Notes: a model not told the origin generated them from the sequence alone. Positions 47,449 through 56,596 are shown, numbered from the stretch's first letter. The stretch: DNA of 64,000 nt from Corynebacterium yudongzhengii (GCF_003065405.1 NZ_CP026947.1:1178001-1242000), one strand, 5' to 3'. Program-made: numbers and translations.

Positions 47449-50088
47449 ATGTCTCATCTCGACGAGTTCACCTCCCGTCTGTCCTTCGACCTCGATGATT
47501 TCCAGCTCGAGGGTTGCCGCGTCGTCGAGAAAGACCAGGGGGTGCTCGTGTGCGCCCCGACGGGCGCCGGCAAAACGGTCGTCGGGGAGTTCGCCGTCGA
47601 CCTGGCATTGCGTCGCGGCACGAAGTGCTTCTACACCACGCCGATCAAGGCGCTGAGCAACCAGAAGTACCACGATCTCTGCGAGGTCCACGGCGAGGAG
47701 GCCATCGGCCTACTCACCGGCGATGTGTCGATCAACCCGCGCGCGGATGTCGTCGTCATGACCACCGAGGTCCTGCGCAACATGATCTACGCCGAATCCG
47801 GCGATCTGCACCGGCTGAACTTCGTGGTCATGGACGAGATCCACTACCTCGCCGACCGGGATCGCGGCGCCGTGTGGGAGGAGATCATCCTCTCGCTCGA
47901 CGAGTCGGTCTCCGTCATCGGGCTTTCGGCCACCGTGTCGAACTCCGAGGAGTTCGGCCGCTGGTTGCGCACCGTGCGCGGAGATACGGAGGTCATCGTC
48001 ACTGACCGGCGTCCCGTCCCGCTGGATCAGTGGATGATGGTGGGCCGCCGCGTCTTCGAGATGTTCGAACCCGGCGGAGACCGCGTCAACGGCCAGCTCA
48101 TGCACTATATCGGCCGCGTCGAGGAGTCGGAGGAGAAATACCGCCCGCTCGGCCGCCCGGAGGTCCTGCAGGTTCTGCAGGGGCGCAACATGCTGCCGGC
48201 GATCACCTTCATCTTCTCGCGCGCAGGTTGCGACGGCGCGCTAGCCCAGTGCCACCGCTCCCGGCTGATCCTCACCACGAAGGAGGAGGCCGAGGAGATC
48301 CGGCAGATCGTCAACGCCGGTGTGGAGGGTATTCCGGAAGAAGACCTCGAGGTGCTGCACTTTCGACGTTGGCGCTCGGCCTTGACCCGCGGTTTCGCCG
48401 CGCATCACGCGGGCATGTTGCCGGCGTTTCGCCACATCGTCGAAGAACTCTTCGTCAAAGGCCTGCTCAAGGCGGTCTTCGCCACGGAGACCCTCGCGCT
48501 CGGCATCAACATGCCGGCGCGCACGGTGGTGCTCGAGCGGTTGGTGAAGTTCAACGGCGAGGCGCATGTCGATCTCACTCCCGGCCAGTACACCCAGTTG
48601 ACCGGCCGGGCGGGGCGCAGGGGTATCGACGTCCTCGGTAACGCCGTGGTCCAGTGGGCCGCGGCGATGGACCCGCGCGCCGTGGCCGGCTTGGCGTCGA
48701 CATGCACCTACCCGCTGATCTCGACGTTTAGCCCCGGCTACAACATGGCCATCAACATGCTGAAGATGAATGGGTTAGACGAGTCGCTGCGGTTGATCGA
48801 GAAGTCTTTCGCGCAGTTCCAGGCCGATGGCTCGGTGGTCGACGACGTCCGCGCGATCGAGCGCGACCAGGAGCGCCTCGACGCCCTCGAATCCCAGCTT
48901 GAGGACGACTTCGAGCGCCTCGGGGTCGCGGGCACGATCGATGAGCTGGTCGATTACATCGAGACCCGGCGCCGGCTGACCGAAGAGGAGCGCGAGGCGA
49001 AGAAGCGGGCACGCACCGAGCGGGACAAGGAGACCACCGCGATCCTGGCGAAACTGCAGATCGGCGACGTGATCGCGGTGCCGGGCAAGAAGCGCCCGCA
49101 GCTGGCCGTGGTGATCACCCCCGCGAACCAGACGAAGGACCCGCGGCCGTGGGTGACCACGGAGCGTGGCTGGTCCGGGCGTATCGACGCCGCCGGCATC
49201 TCCGTCCCACCCATCATCGTCGGGCGGATGCGGGTGCCGAAGAACGTCCGCCACCAGCCCCGCAAAAATACCCGGTATGTGCTCTCGGAATTCAAGCGCC
49301 AGCACTTCGAGCGCCCGAAGAAGATGAAGGTGCGCTCGCGGGTTGCCGCGAAATACCGGAAGGCCGTCCAGGAACACCCGGTGCACAGCTGGCCGGATCG
49401 CGAAACGCTCGTGCGCGCGGCGGAGGACTACGCCCGGATCAGCCGGGAACAGAAGCGGCGTCGCCGGCGTGTCGACGGCGCCACCGACACCCTAGCCCGC
49501 ACCTTCGAGCGCATCCTCGCTCTGCTCACGGAGATGGACTACGTCGAGATCGAACAGGGCCAGCCGGTCGTGACCGAGGAGGGCGAGCGCCTGGCGAAGG
49601 TCCACAGCTCCGCCGACTTGCTCGTCGCGCAGTGCCTCAAGCGCGGGATCTGGGAGAACCTGGACCCGGCGGAACTGGCCGCGGCGGTATCGACGTGCGC
49701 CTTCGAGAATCGCCGCGAGATCGCGCCGGCAGGGGAGAACGAGGTGCCGACCGACGCGATTGCCGACGCCATCGCCGGCACCCAGCGCGTGTGGGCGGAG
49801 CTCGCCGCCGACGAGCAGCGCCACCGCCTGCCGATCACCCGCGAGCCCGAAGCTGAGTTCGCCACCGCGATCCACCAGTGGGCCGCCGGCGCTCCGCTGG
49901 GTTATTGCCTCTCCGCGGCCGCGCACTCCGGCGCGGAGCTCACCCCAGGCGATTTCGTGCGCTCGTGTCTGCAGGTCAACGACCTGCTTGAGCAGGTCGC
50001 CAAGACCGGCTACTCAGACGCGCTGCGTAAAAACGCCCGCCGGGCGATCAACGCGATCTCCCGTGGGGTCGTGGCGGTGAGCGCTTAG
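47449..50088 (+). CDS. helY: SKI2-type DEAD/DEAH RNA helicase HelY
   Basis: An 879-aa helicase of the Ski2/Mtr4 group, equivalent to M. tuberculosis HelY (Rv2092c). Walker A is APTGAGKTVVGEFAV (about residues 35-50), motif II is VMDEIHYLAD, motif III is GLSATVSN, and motif VI is TGRAGRRGID. After the two RecA domains come a long basic beta region (about 500-660) and a C-terminal DSHCT-like helical domain. It presumably unwinds RNA in turnover or ribosome processing. Located directly behind tatC as in mycobacteria. Palindromic repeats E and F follow its stop. Confidence 0.94.
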   Translation: MSHLDEFTSRLSFDLDDFQLEGCRVVEKDQGVLVCAPTGAGKTVVGEFAVDLALRRGTKCFYTTPIKALSNQKYHDLCEVHGEEAIGLLTGDVSINPRADVVVMTTEVLRNMIYAESGDLHRLNFVVMDEIHYLADRDRGAVWEEIILSLDESVSVIGLSATVSNSEEFGRWLRTVRGDTEVIVTDRRPVPLDQWMMVGRRVFEMFEPGGDRVNGQLMHYIGRVEESEEKYRPLGRPEVLQVLQGRNMLPAITFIFSRAGCDGALAQCHRSRLILTTKEEAEEIRQIVNAGVEGIPEEDLEVLHFRRWRSALTRGFAAHHAGMLPAFRHIVEELFVKGLLKAVFATETLALGINMPARTVVLERLVKFNGEAHVDLTPGQYTQLTGRAGRRGIDVLGNAVVQWAAAMDPRAVAGLASTCTYPLISTFSPGYNMAINMLKMNGLDESLRLIEKSFAQFQADGSVVDDVRAIERDQERLDALESQLEDDFERLGVAGTIDELVDYIETRRRLTEEEREAKKRARTERDKETTAILAKLQIGDVIAVPGKKRPQLAVVITPANQTKDPRPWVTTERGWSGRIDAAGISVPPIIVGRMRVPKNVRHQPRKNTRYVLSEFKRQHFERPKKMKVRSRVAAKYRKAVQEHPVHSWPDRETLVRAAEDYARISREQKRRRRRVDGATDTLARTFERILALLTEMDYVEIEQGQPVVTEEGERLAKVHSSADLLVAQCLKRGIWENLDPAELAAAVSTCAFENRREIAPAGENEVPTDAIADAIAGTQRVWAELAADEQRHRLPITREPEAEFATAIHQWAAGAPLGYCLSAAAHSGAELTPGDFVRSCLQVNDLLEQVAKTGYSDALRKNARRAINAISRGVVAVSA

Positions 50089-50115
50089 GGTTCGGGCTGG
50101 TTGCTGTCCGTGGGT

Positions 50116-50221
50116 ATGGTGCGCTTGCGCTGGTCGAAAGGAGGGGCTCCTAAACGAGTCCCACGCGGTCGAAACCAGTACTCCTTTAGGGGTGGCTGTT
50201 TTCGACCAGGCGAGTGCGTGA
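50116..50221 (+). repeat. Palindromic intergenic repeat, copy E
   Basis: Starts atggtgcgcttgcgctggtc, ends around ttcgaccaggcgagtgcgtg. Core ctcctaaacgagtcc, acgcggtcgaaacc, agtactcctttagggg. The gap 50089-50541 (453 bases) holds only this copy and copy F. Confidence 0.9.
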
Positions 50222-50324
50222 GCGTTCGGAGCAGCTTTCATAGGCGCCAGGCGATACTACTGGGAAAAGTGTGACTGATGGGACAGTCGGCCACTTACGC
50301 TCTGCATTCCGTCCATCGGCCCCG

Positions 50325-50434
50325 CATGGTGCTCTAACGCTGGTCGAAAGGAGGAGCCCCTAAACGAGTCCCACGCGGTCGAAAGGAGGAGTCCTTTCGA
50401 TGTGGGAGAATTCGACCAGCGTTAACGCACCATA
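50325..50434 (+). repeat. Palindromic intergenic repeat, copy F
   Basis: catggtgctctaacgctggtcgaa at the left end is nearly the reverse complement of ttcgaccagcgttaacgcac at the right. The core is close to copy E, 210 bases upstream. Lies 107 bases before the M24 peptidase start. Confidence 0.9.
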
Positions 50435-50541
50435 GGCTAAAGGCGGCAGGCGCGGTGGAACAGTCAGTTCGGCCAACTATCCGCGGCCAGCCTGATCCGC
50501 GTTTACACACATAACGCCCCCAGGCTTCTAGGCTCGGTGTC

Positions 50542-51576
50542 ATGGCTACGACGTTCGGTAACCGCATCAACCGCGCCCGACAGATCCTTGCTGACAAAGG
50601 ATGGGCGGGCCTACTCATCGGCCCCGGCCCGGAGCTGGCGTATTTCACCGGCCGCGACATCTTCTCGCACGAGCGGCTGACCTGCCTGGTCATCACCGCC
50701 GAGGAGACCCACCTCATCGCCCCGTCCACCGACGAACCCGGTGGCTGGTGTGATGGTGAGGATGCGCACCGGTTGGCCGTCGATAAGCTGCCGAAGGGTG
50801 ATGTCGGACTGGGCTCCGGCTTCACCACCGCACATGTCCTGCGGTTCCAGGAGCTTATCGACGGCTCCACCCACCTCCTCCCCGAAGAAATCATGAGCGT
50901 GAAGGAGCGTGGTGAGATCGGAGAGCTCGCCCGCGCGGGAGCGGCGATCGACCGGGTGCACGCCCAGGTGCCGGAGCTGCTGCAGGCGGGGGTGACAGAG
51001 GAGGAGGTCGCGAAGCGGCTGGATGAGCTGATCCTGCACGAGCATGCGGAGGTGGACTTCGTCATCGTCGGCTCGGGACCGAACGGCGCGAACCCGCACC
51101 ACAGCCATTCGGAGCGGGTGCTTCAGCCGGGCGATCCGGTGGTCGTGGATATCGGCGGCACCCTTGATTCCGGCTACCACTCGGATTCCACGCGCACCTA
51201 TGTGGTTCCGGGCGGAGAGCCCCCGGCTGATTTCCTGAAGGCCTTCGACGCGGTGGCGGAAGGCTTCCGTGCTGCGTGCAACCTGGTGCGTCCCGGGGTC
51301 ACCGCCGGTCAGCTCGACGAGGCGGCGCGCAGCGTGATCGAGAAGGCCGGCTTTGGGGAGTACTTCACCCACCGGTTGGGTCACGGGATTGGCCTGGCGG
51401 GGCATGAGCGGCCGTGGATCGTCGGTAATAATGACACCGTGATCGAGGAAAACATGACCTTCTCCATCGAGCCGGGCGTCTACGTGCCGGGGAAGTGGGG
51501 GATTCGCATCGAGGACATCGTCGTGGTGCGTGGCAGTGGCGCGGAGACTTTCAATCACCGCCCGCACGAGCTATGA
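50542..51576 (+). CDS. M24 family Xaa-Pro dipeptidase/aminopeptidase
   Basis: A 344-aa pita-bread-fold metallopeptidase like M. tuberculosis PepE (Rv2089c). The creatinase-like N-terminal domain (about 1-120) is followed by the catalytic domain with the five metal ligands: the two Asp in VVDIGGTLDSGYHSDSTR, His in HRLGHGIGLAGHE, and the two Glu in FSIEPGVYVPGKWG and RIEDIVVV. ATG 50542 follows TAGGCT-N7, a leaderless pattern, 107 bases after repeat F. The stop overlaps upstream ATGs of the next gene. Confidence 0.93.
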   Translation: MATTFGNRINRARQILADKGWAGLLIGPGPELAYFTGRDIFSHERLTCLVITAEETHLIAPSTDEPGGWCDGEDAHRLAVDKLPKGDVGLGSGFTTAHVLRFQELIDGSTHLLPEEIMSVKERGEIGELARAGAAIDRVHAQVPELLQAGVTEEEVAKRLDELILHEHAEVDFVIVGSGPNGANPHHSHSERVLQPGDPVVVDIGGTLDSGYHSDSTRTYVVPGGEPPADFLKAFDAVAEGFRAACNLVRPGVTAGQLDEAARSVIEKAGFGEYFTHRLGHGIGLAGHERPWIVGNNDTVIEENMTFSIEPGVYVPGKWGIRIEDIVVVRGSGAETFNHRPHEL

Positions 51577-51584
51577 TGGTTGAC

Positions 51585-52358
51585 ATGACAACTAACGCTT
51601 TGTTTGTCGGGCATGGCTCCCCGATGAACGCCATCGAGACCAACGACTTCACTACCACCTGGGCGGATCTTGGGAGCACGATGCGCCCGCGCGCCATCCT
51701 GTCGGTCTCCGCGCACTGGTACACCCGCGGAAGCGGGGTGACCGCCATGGAATCGCCGAAGACCATCCACGACTTCTGGGGATTCCCGCCCGAGCTCTCC
51801 GAGCTGCAGTACAACGCCCCCGGCGATCCCGAGATCGCGCAGCTGGTGCGGGATATCGCCAAGCCGACCCTGGTCGAGGAGGACCACCAGTGGGGACTCG
51901 ACCACGGCACGTGGAGCGTGTTGACGCATATGTTCCCGGAGGCCGACATCCCGGTCATCCAGCTTTCCATCGACGGAACGAAGCCGCTGGAGTACCACGT
52001 GGAGCTCGGCACCCGTCTGGCGCGGCTGGCGCAGGAGCACAACGTGCTCATCGTCGGCTCCGGCAACGTCGTGCACAACCTCTCCATGATCGACTGGAAG
52101 GCCGGTGATAAAGGCTTCGGATGGGCCGACGCCTTCGATGACGCCGGCCGCGAGATCATGCTCAACGATCCTGCGCGCCTGCCCTCGCTGGCCGATCACA
52201 GCGATTTTCGCCGCGCCGTGCCCACCCCCGATCACTTCCTGCCGCTGGCTTATATCGCCGGAGTGTCCGCGGCGCTGGATGACCCGTCGATCGAGACGTT
52301 CAACGATCGGCGCACCATGGGATCGCTGTCGATGACGGGATATACTGTCGCGGCATGA
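51585..52358 (+). CDS. Class III extradiol dioxygenase, DODA/YgiD family
   Basis: A 257-aa member of the 4,5-DOPA extradiol dioxygenase family. The metal-binding histidines are in LFVGHGSPMNAIE and SAHWYTRG, with DHGTWSVLTHMFPEAD and GSGNVVHNL forming the rest of the site. The physiological substrate in bacteria is unknown. ATG 51585 was chosen as the family start. Two more ATGs lie 9-12 bases upstream, overlapping the M24 peptidase stop. The stop overlaps the next gene by ATGA. Confidence 0.88.
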   Translation: MTTNALFVGHGSPMNAIETNDFTTTWADLGSTMRPRAILSVSAHWYTRGSGVTAMESPKTIHDFWGFPPELSELQYNAPGDPEIAQLVRDIAKPTLVEEDHQWGLDHGTWSVLTHMFPEADIPVIQLSIDGTKPLEYHVELGTRLARLAQEHNVLIVGSGNVVHNLSMIDWKAGDKGFGWADAFDDAGREIMLNDPARLPSLADHSDFRRAVPTPDHFLPLAYIAGVSAALDDPSIETFNDRRTMGSLSMTGYTVAA

Positions 52359-53044
52359 CGATCCTCCTGCTCGGCGGCACCAGCGACATCGGCACGGCGC
52401 TTGTGCGCCGAATCTGCGCAGGCCAGCGCGTGGTGCTCGCCGCCCGCGATACCCCGAGGCTGCCCGAGTTCCCCGACGCCGCCAGCGTCGAAACCCGCAC
52501 GTTCGAAGCAACCGACCTTGAGTCGCATCGCGAGCTCGTCGAATCAGTCGGCGAGATCGATACCGCCATCGTCGCCTTCGGCATCCTCGGCGACCAAGAG
52601 CGCGCCGAGCGCGATGAGCTGCACGCCGCCGAGATCGCGGATATCGACTACCGCACCCAAGTCTCCATGCTCACCGTGCTCGCCTCCCACATGAGCGCCG
52701 GCAAGATCGTGGCCTTTTCCTCCATCGCGGGCTGGCGCGCCCGACGCGCCAACTACGTCTACGGCTCGACGAAAGCCGGACTCGACGCCTTCTGCCAAGG
52801 CCTCGCCGATCGCCTCCACGGCAGCCCGCTGGAACTCTATGTCGCCCGTCCCGGTTTCGTGATCGGCTCCATGACCGAGGGGATGAAGCCGGCCCCGATG
52901 TCCGTGACCCCGGACGACGTGGCCGACGCCGTCGTCGAGCGCTTCGGGCGCCCCGGCACGTTCTGGATCCCACGTCGGCTCGCGGTCTTGGCCGCGATCA
53001 TGCGTATCGTGCCGCGGTGCATCTGGCGCAAGATGCCGCGCTAG
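52355..53044 (+). CDS. SDR oxidoreductase, DprE2-like
   Basis: A 229-aa short-chain dehydrogenase similar to DprE2, the decaprenylphosphoryl-2-keto-ribose reductase of arabinan precursor synthesis, and to its paralogue Rv2073c. The NAD(P) loop is GGTSDIGTALV, and the catalytic residues are in FSSIAGWRARRANYVYGSTK (Ser, Tyr-x3-Lys). A hydrophobic C-terminal helix (AVLAAIMRIVPRCIW) suggests membrane contact. It overlaps the dioxygenase gene by 4 bases (ATGA). True DprE2 normally lies beside dprE1, so this is more likely the paralogue. Confidence 0.8.
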   Translation: MTILLLGGTSDIGTALVRRICAGQRVVLAARDTPRLPEFPDAASVETRTFEATDLESHRELVESVGEIDTAIVAFGILGDQERAERDELHAAEIADIDYRTQVSMLTVLASHMSAGKIVAFSSIAGWRARRANYVYGSTKAGLDAFCQGLADRLHGSPLELYVARPGFVIGSMTEGMKPAPMSVTPDDVADAVVERFGRPGTFWIPRRLAVLAAIMRIVPRCIWRKMPR

Positions 53045-53709
53045 CTGCCCTTAAGCCCGCGCTGGGTGATTTCGTATTCGCCGTCGGCGGTGGCGAGGTA
53101 CTCGGTGTGCGGTCCTTGCGGGCGTCCGCAGGCCCGATCACAGCCGACGACGTGCACGCGGCCGTGATCGGTGAGACGGGCGGCGTCGGTGCGGACGTCG
53201 GAAAGCGCATGCCTACACCTCGGCGCCCCGATGCAGGCCGTCACCCGCGCCCAGGGTGAGGCCGCGTCGAAACTCATGCCCAGCGGCGCGAGGATGCGCA
53301 CGGCGGCCTCCGCGTGGCCGGCCGGTAGGTCGTGGATGAAAACGCTGCGCTGCGGGGTCAGCGAGACGTCGGCCTCGAGCGCGGCGAGCAGATCGAGCAT
53401 CTTCGCCGTGAGTACCCCGAACGGCGTGATGCCGCCGAGGCTGACCGCGTCCTCGTCATCGAACCAGCCCAGCGGGGGTGTCGTGGCATCGTCGAGGGGA
53501 GAAGTGGTGTCGTCGCCAAGCGAGGTCAGCTCGAGGGAGAAATCCTTAGGGACCCGGCGGAACTGGAGGTTGGCGCGCGCGGTGATGTGGGCGTAGCCAT
53601 CGGCGGTGTGGGCGGCGGCGCTGACGGCCGGCATGTCCGAGGCACAGATACGCCCGCCCGGGACTTCGATGCGGGCGGTGGTGCCATCCGCAGAGCTAAA
53701 CAGGACCAT
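53041..53709 (-). CDS. Short CobG-like (nitrite/sulfite reductase family) protein
   Basis: A 222-aa protein related to precorrin-3B synthase CobG. The N-terminal ferredoxin-like half-domain (GGRICASDMPAVSAAAHTA, HITARANLQFRRVP) is joined by an acidic linker to the second half-domain (GGITPFGVLTAKMLDLLAAL). The 4Fe-4S motif CIGAPRC and GCDRACG, with four cysteines, comes last. Full CobG and sulfite reductases have about 360-570 aa and an extra 4Fe-4S half domain between the two; that part is missing here. No other cobalamin genes are in the window. It may be a reduced paralogue with an intact cluster. Its 3' end overlaps the SDR gene by 4 bases. Confidence 0.72.
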   Translation of the reverse strand: MVLFSSADGTTARIEVPGGRICASDMPAVSAAAHTADGYAHITARANLQFRRVPKDFSLELTSLGDDTTSPLDDATTPPLGWFDDEDAVSLGGITPFGVLTAKMLDLLAALEADVSLTPQRSVFIHDLPAGHAEAAVRILAPLGMSFDAASPWARVTACIGAPRCRHALSDVRTDAARLTDHGRVHVVGCDRACGRPQGPHTEYLATADGEYEITQRGLKGS

Positions 53710-53753
53710 GGCTACCGGAGTTTAGTAGGAGTCTGCGGTAGAGTGAGGACACG

Positions 53754-54191
53754 ATGCCTCTCGTCATTTTTCTTTTCACTTACTTCGTCACGGAGGCCTT
53801 GGCCTTCTACGCGGTGGCCACCTGGATCGGTGTCGGGTGGGCGCTGCTCGCGCTGTTCGCGCTCATGTTCATCGGCGGCGCGTTCGGCTTCAGCCAACTC
53901 TCCTCCATCCGCCGCCAGGCCGCCCGGGGACAGATATCCGCCCCACGCGTCGCCGGCGATCTCGGCCTGACGTTTCTCGGCGTGCTGTTGAACGCGGCGC
54001 CGGGCTTCGTCACCAGTGCCTTCGGCCTGCTGCTCATCTTCCCGCCGACCCGCGCGTTCTTTAGGGGCCTGGCGGCTGGGAAGCTGACGAAGATCGGCAC
54101 GCAGGTCTACGCGCGCTCGCGGCCGTCGACCTCCTATGGCACCTTCACCATAGATGAAGACACCGTCATCGACGAGGATCGGCGCGAGTGA
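53754..54191 (+). CDS. fxsA: FxsA family membrane protein
   Basis: A 145-aa FxsA protein with two or three membrane segments (about 4-24, PLVIFLFTYFVTEALAFYAV, then 30-50 and 75-105 with FLGVLLNAAPGFVTSAFGLL). E. coli FxsA relieves phage F exclusion, and elsewhere the function is unknown. The stop overlaps the lnt start (GTGA), so it is coupled to lnt. TAGAGT lies 9 bases upstream of the ATG, with gagga between. Confidence 0.85.
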   Translation: MPLVIFLFTYFVTEALAFYAVATWIGVGWALLALFALMFIGGAFGFSQLSSIRRQAARGQISAPRVAGDLGLTFLGVLLNAAPGFVTSAFGLLLIFPPTRAFFRGLAAGKLTKIGTQVYARSRPSTSYGTFTIDEDTVIDEDRRE

Positions 54192-55636
54192 TCCTGGCAC
54201 TGCAGCTGGCGCTCGGCGCCATTTCCGGGTGGCTGGCGTATACCTCGTATGCGCCGATTGGCTGGTGGCCGGCGGGAATCCTCGGTATCACCGGCCTTTT
54301 TGTGGCCTTGAGCATCGGCCGGCCCACGCTGTGGCGCGGGGCGGCGATCGGGTTCATACACGGCCTGGTGATGTATCTCTTCGCGCTGCCGTGGATCGGT
54401 GAGCTGGTTGGCGCGGTGCCGTATATCGCCTTAGCGATCTCCTGCGCGATCTACGCCTTGATCACCGGGGCGGGTGGCGCGGCGATGGCTCGCTGGCCGC
54501 TGGGCTTTCTGGCCTTCCCGTTTCTCTATGTCGCGGTGGAGCACCTGCGTTCGTCTTTCCCTTTCGGCGGTTTCGCCTGGGTGCGCCTCGCGTGGGGGCA
54601 GATCGACGGCCCGCTGGCCACGCTGGCGAGCTGGGGTGGGCCGGTGTTGGTGAGCTTCGCCGCCGCGCTGGCGGGCACGGGGCTGGCCGCAGTGATCTTA
54701 AGCCCGCGGGTTGCTGGGGCACTGACGCTGCTGCTCGTGGTGGCGGCCGGCCTCATCTCCGGGGTGGGGCAGACACGTTCGCTTGGCGACGTCAATGTGG
54801 CCGCCATCCAGGGCAACGTCCCGCGCCTGGGGCTGGATTTCAACGCCCAGCAGCGCGCGGTGCTCAACAACCACGTCCGTGTCACCGAGTCGCTCGAAGG
54901 GGATCCGGACTTGGTCTTCTGGCCGGAGAACTCCTCGGATGTGAACCCTTTCCTAGACCCGCAGGCCGCCGAGGCGATCACCCGGGCGGTGCAGAGTGTG
55001 GACGCGCCGGTGCTCGTCGGCACCATCACCGAAGATGAGCACGGCTACTACAACACCATGCAGGTCTTCGACCCCGACACCGGAGCAGGAGACTTCCACC
55101 GCAAGGTCTACCTTCAGCCTTTCGGCGAGTACATGCCGATGCGCGATTTCTTCGCGCTGTTTTCTGATTACGTGGAGCTCGCCGGCAACTTCTCGCCTGG
55201 TGACGGCAACTTCACCGTCGCAATGGACGGCACGACCATCGGGGTGGCCACCTGCTTCGAGGTCATCGTCGACGATGCGTATCGCACCGCCATCGAGCAC
55301 GGCGCCCAGATCCTGACGACCCCGACCAACAACGCCACCTTCGGCTACTCCGATATGACCTACCAGCAGCTGGCGATGAGCCGCTTGCGCGCCATCGAGA
55401 CCGACCGCGCGGTGGTTGTCGCCGCCACCTCCGGGGTCTCCGCAATCGTTCATCCCGACGGCTCCGTCAGCCAGCACACCGAGATCTTTGAGCCCGCCAC
55501 CCTGAGCGAGAACCTGCCGCTGAAAGACACGGTGACGCCCGCAGTCCGGTTCGGCGAGATCATCGAATGGGTCCTGACTATCATAGGAGTGGTTCTGACC
55601 CTGGGCGCTGTCATCACCACCAGGTCCCGCCGATAG
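54188..55636 (+). CDS. lnt: Apolipoprotein N-acyltransferase
   Basis: A 482-aa membrane enzyme that adds the third acyl chain to lipoproteins. The N-terminal part (about 1-195) has six to seven membrane segments, followed by the nitrilase-type domain. The catalytic Glu is in FWPENSSDVNPF, the Lys in HRKVYLQPFGEYMP and the Cys in GVATCFEVIVDD. A last membrane helix is at the C-terminus. It is followed after 11 bases by ppm1; in M. tuberculosis the two are one fused protein. The GTG start overlaps the fxsA stop. Confidence 0.94.
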   Translation: MILALQLALGAISGWLAYTSYAPIGWWPAGILGITGLFVALSIGRPTLWRGAAIGFIHGLVMYLFALPWIGELVGAVPYIALAISCAIYALITGAGGAAMARWPLGFLAFPFLYVAVEHLRSSFPFGGFAWVRLAWGQIDGPLATLASWGGPVLVSFAAALAGTGLAAVILSPRVAGALTLLLVVAAGLISGVGQTRSLGDVNVAAIQGNVPRLGLDFNAQQRAVLNNHVRVTESLEGDPDLVFWPENSSDVNPFLDPQAAEAITRAVQSVDAPVLVGTITEDEHGYYNTMQVFDPDTGAGDFHRKVYLQPFGEYMPMRDFFALFSDYVELAGNFSPGDGNFTVAMDGTTIGVATCFEVIVDDAYRTAIEHGAQILTTPTNNATFGYSDMTYQQLAMSRLRAIETDRAVVVAATSGVSAIVHPDGSVSQHTEIFEPATLSENLPLKDTVTPAVRFGEIIEWVLTIIGVVLTLGAVITTRSRR

Positions 55637-55647
55637 GAAGCGAGATT

Positions 55648-56565
55648 ATGCCGCACTCCACCTTGGTCATCGTGCCGACCTACGACGAGATCGACAACAT
55701 AGGCACCATCACCGGCCGCATCCTGGCTGCGCAGCCGGAGATCGATCTCCTCATCGTCGATGACAATTCCCCGGACGGTACCGGCGAGAAAGCCGACGAG
55801 CTCGCCGAGGCCAACGACAACGTCCACGTCTTCCACCGCAAGGAAAAAGACGGCCTGCTGGGCGCCTACCTCGCCGGCTTCCACTGGGGCTTAGAGCGCG
55901 ACTACGAGGTCTTCGTCCAGATGGACGCCGACGGATCGCATGCCCCCGAGCAGCTGCAGCGCCTGCTCGACGAGATCGACGACGACGCCGACCTCGTCAT
56001 CGGTTCGCGCTACGTCGAGGGCGGGGAGGTGGTCAACTGGCCGAAGGACCGCTTCGTGCTCTCGCGCGGGGGCAACCTCTACATCGGGCTGGCGCTGGGC
56101 ACCGGGCTTACGGATATGACGGCGGGATACCGCGCTTATCGACGTGAAGTCCTCGAAACCATCGACATCGACACTCTTTCGCGCGCCGGCTACATTTTCC
56201 AGGTCGAGGCCGCTTTCCGCGCCTACCAGGAATCCTTCGACGTCCGCGAGGTGCCCATCACCTTCACCGAGCGCCAGCACGGCGAATCGAAGCTCGACGG
56301 CTCCTTCGTCAAGGACTCGCTGTTCGAGGTCACCCGCTGGGGCGTCGAACACCGCACCAACCAGGCCGTCGACATGGCCCAGGAGCTGGGCCGGTTCGCT
56401 AGCTACGAGTTCGAGCACTCCCGCCTCAACGGCCTGGGCCGACGGCTGGGCATTCGCCTGCGTAACCTGGGCAAGTTCGGCGGCGAGGTGGTCAGGATGG
56501 CCAACTACGAGGTGCAGCACTCCGAGCTTGCCCGGCTGCTGCGTCAGGCGCTGAAGAACCGCTAG
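55648..56565 (+). CDS. ppm1: Polyprenol monophosphomannose synthase
   Basis: A 305-aa GT2 glycosyltransferase that makes polyprenyl-phosphomannose, the donor for lipomannan and lipoarabinomannan and for protein mannosylation. Motifs: VIVPTYDEIDNIG at the start, LIVDDNSPDGTG, VQMDADGSHAP (metal-binding DAD) and FTERQHGESKLD. There is no membrane domain. The last 60 residues form a helical extension beyond the usual 240-270 aa length. ATG 55648 has ggaagcgag upstream. Coupled with lnt in one operon (11-base gap). Confidence 0.94.
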   Translation: MPHSTLVIVPTYDEIDNIGTITGRILAAQPEIDLLIVDDNSPDGTGEKADELAEANDNVHVFHRKEKDGLLGAYLAGFHWGLERDYEVFVQMDADGSHAPEQLQRLLDEIDDDADLVIGSRYVEGGEVVNWPKDRFVLSRGGNLYIGLALGTGLTDMTAGYRAYRREVLETIDIDTLSRAGYIFQVEAAFRAYQESFDVREVPITFTERQHGESKLDGSFVKDSLFEVTRWGVEHRTNQAVDMAQELGRFASYEFEHSRLNGLGRRLGIRLRNLGKFGGEVVRMANYEVQHSELARLLRQALKNR

Positions 56566-56596
56566 GTGGGGCCTGGGGTGGCTCAACTCGGTAGGG

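Noticed and set aside
52355..53044. Bona fide DprE2
   Set aside because: No dprE1 neighbour. The position matches the paralogue Rv2073c, so only a DprE2-like label is given.
53041..53709. Nitrite or sulfite reductase
   Set aside because: Too short and lacks the central half-domain; closer to CobG but even shorter, so no enzymatic name is given.
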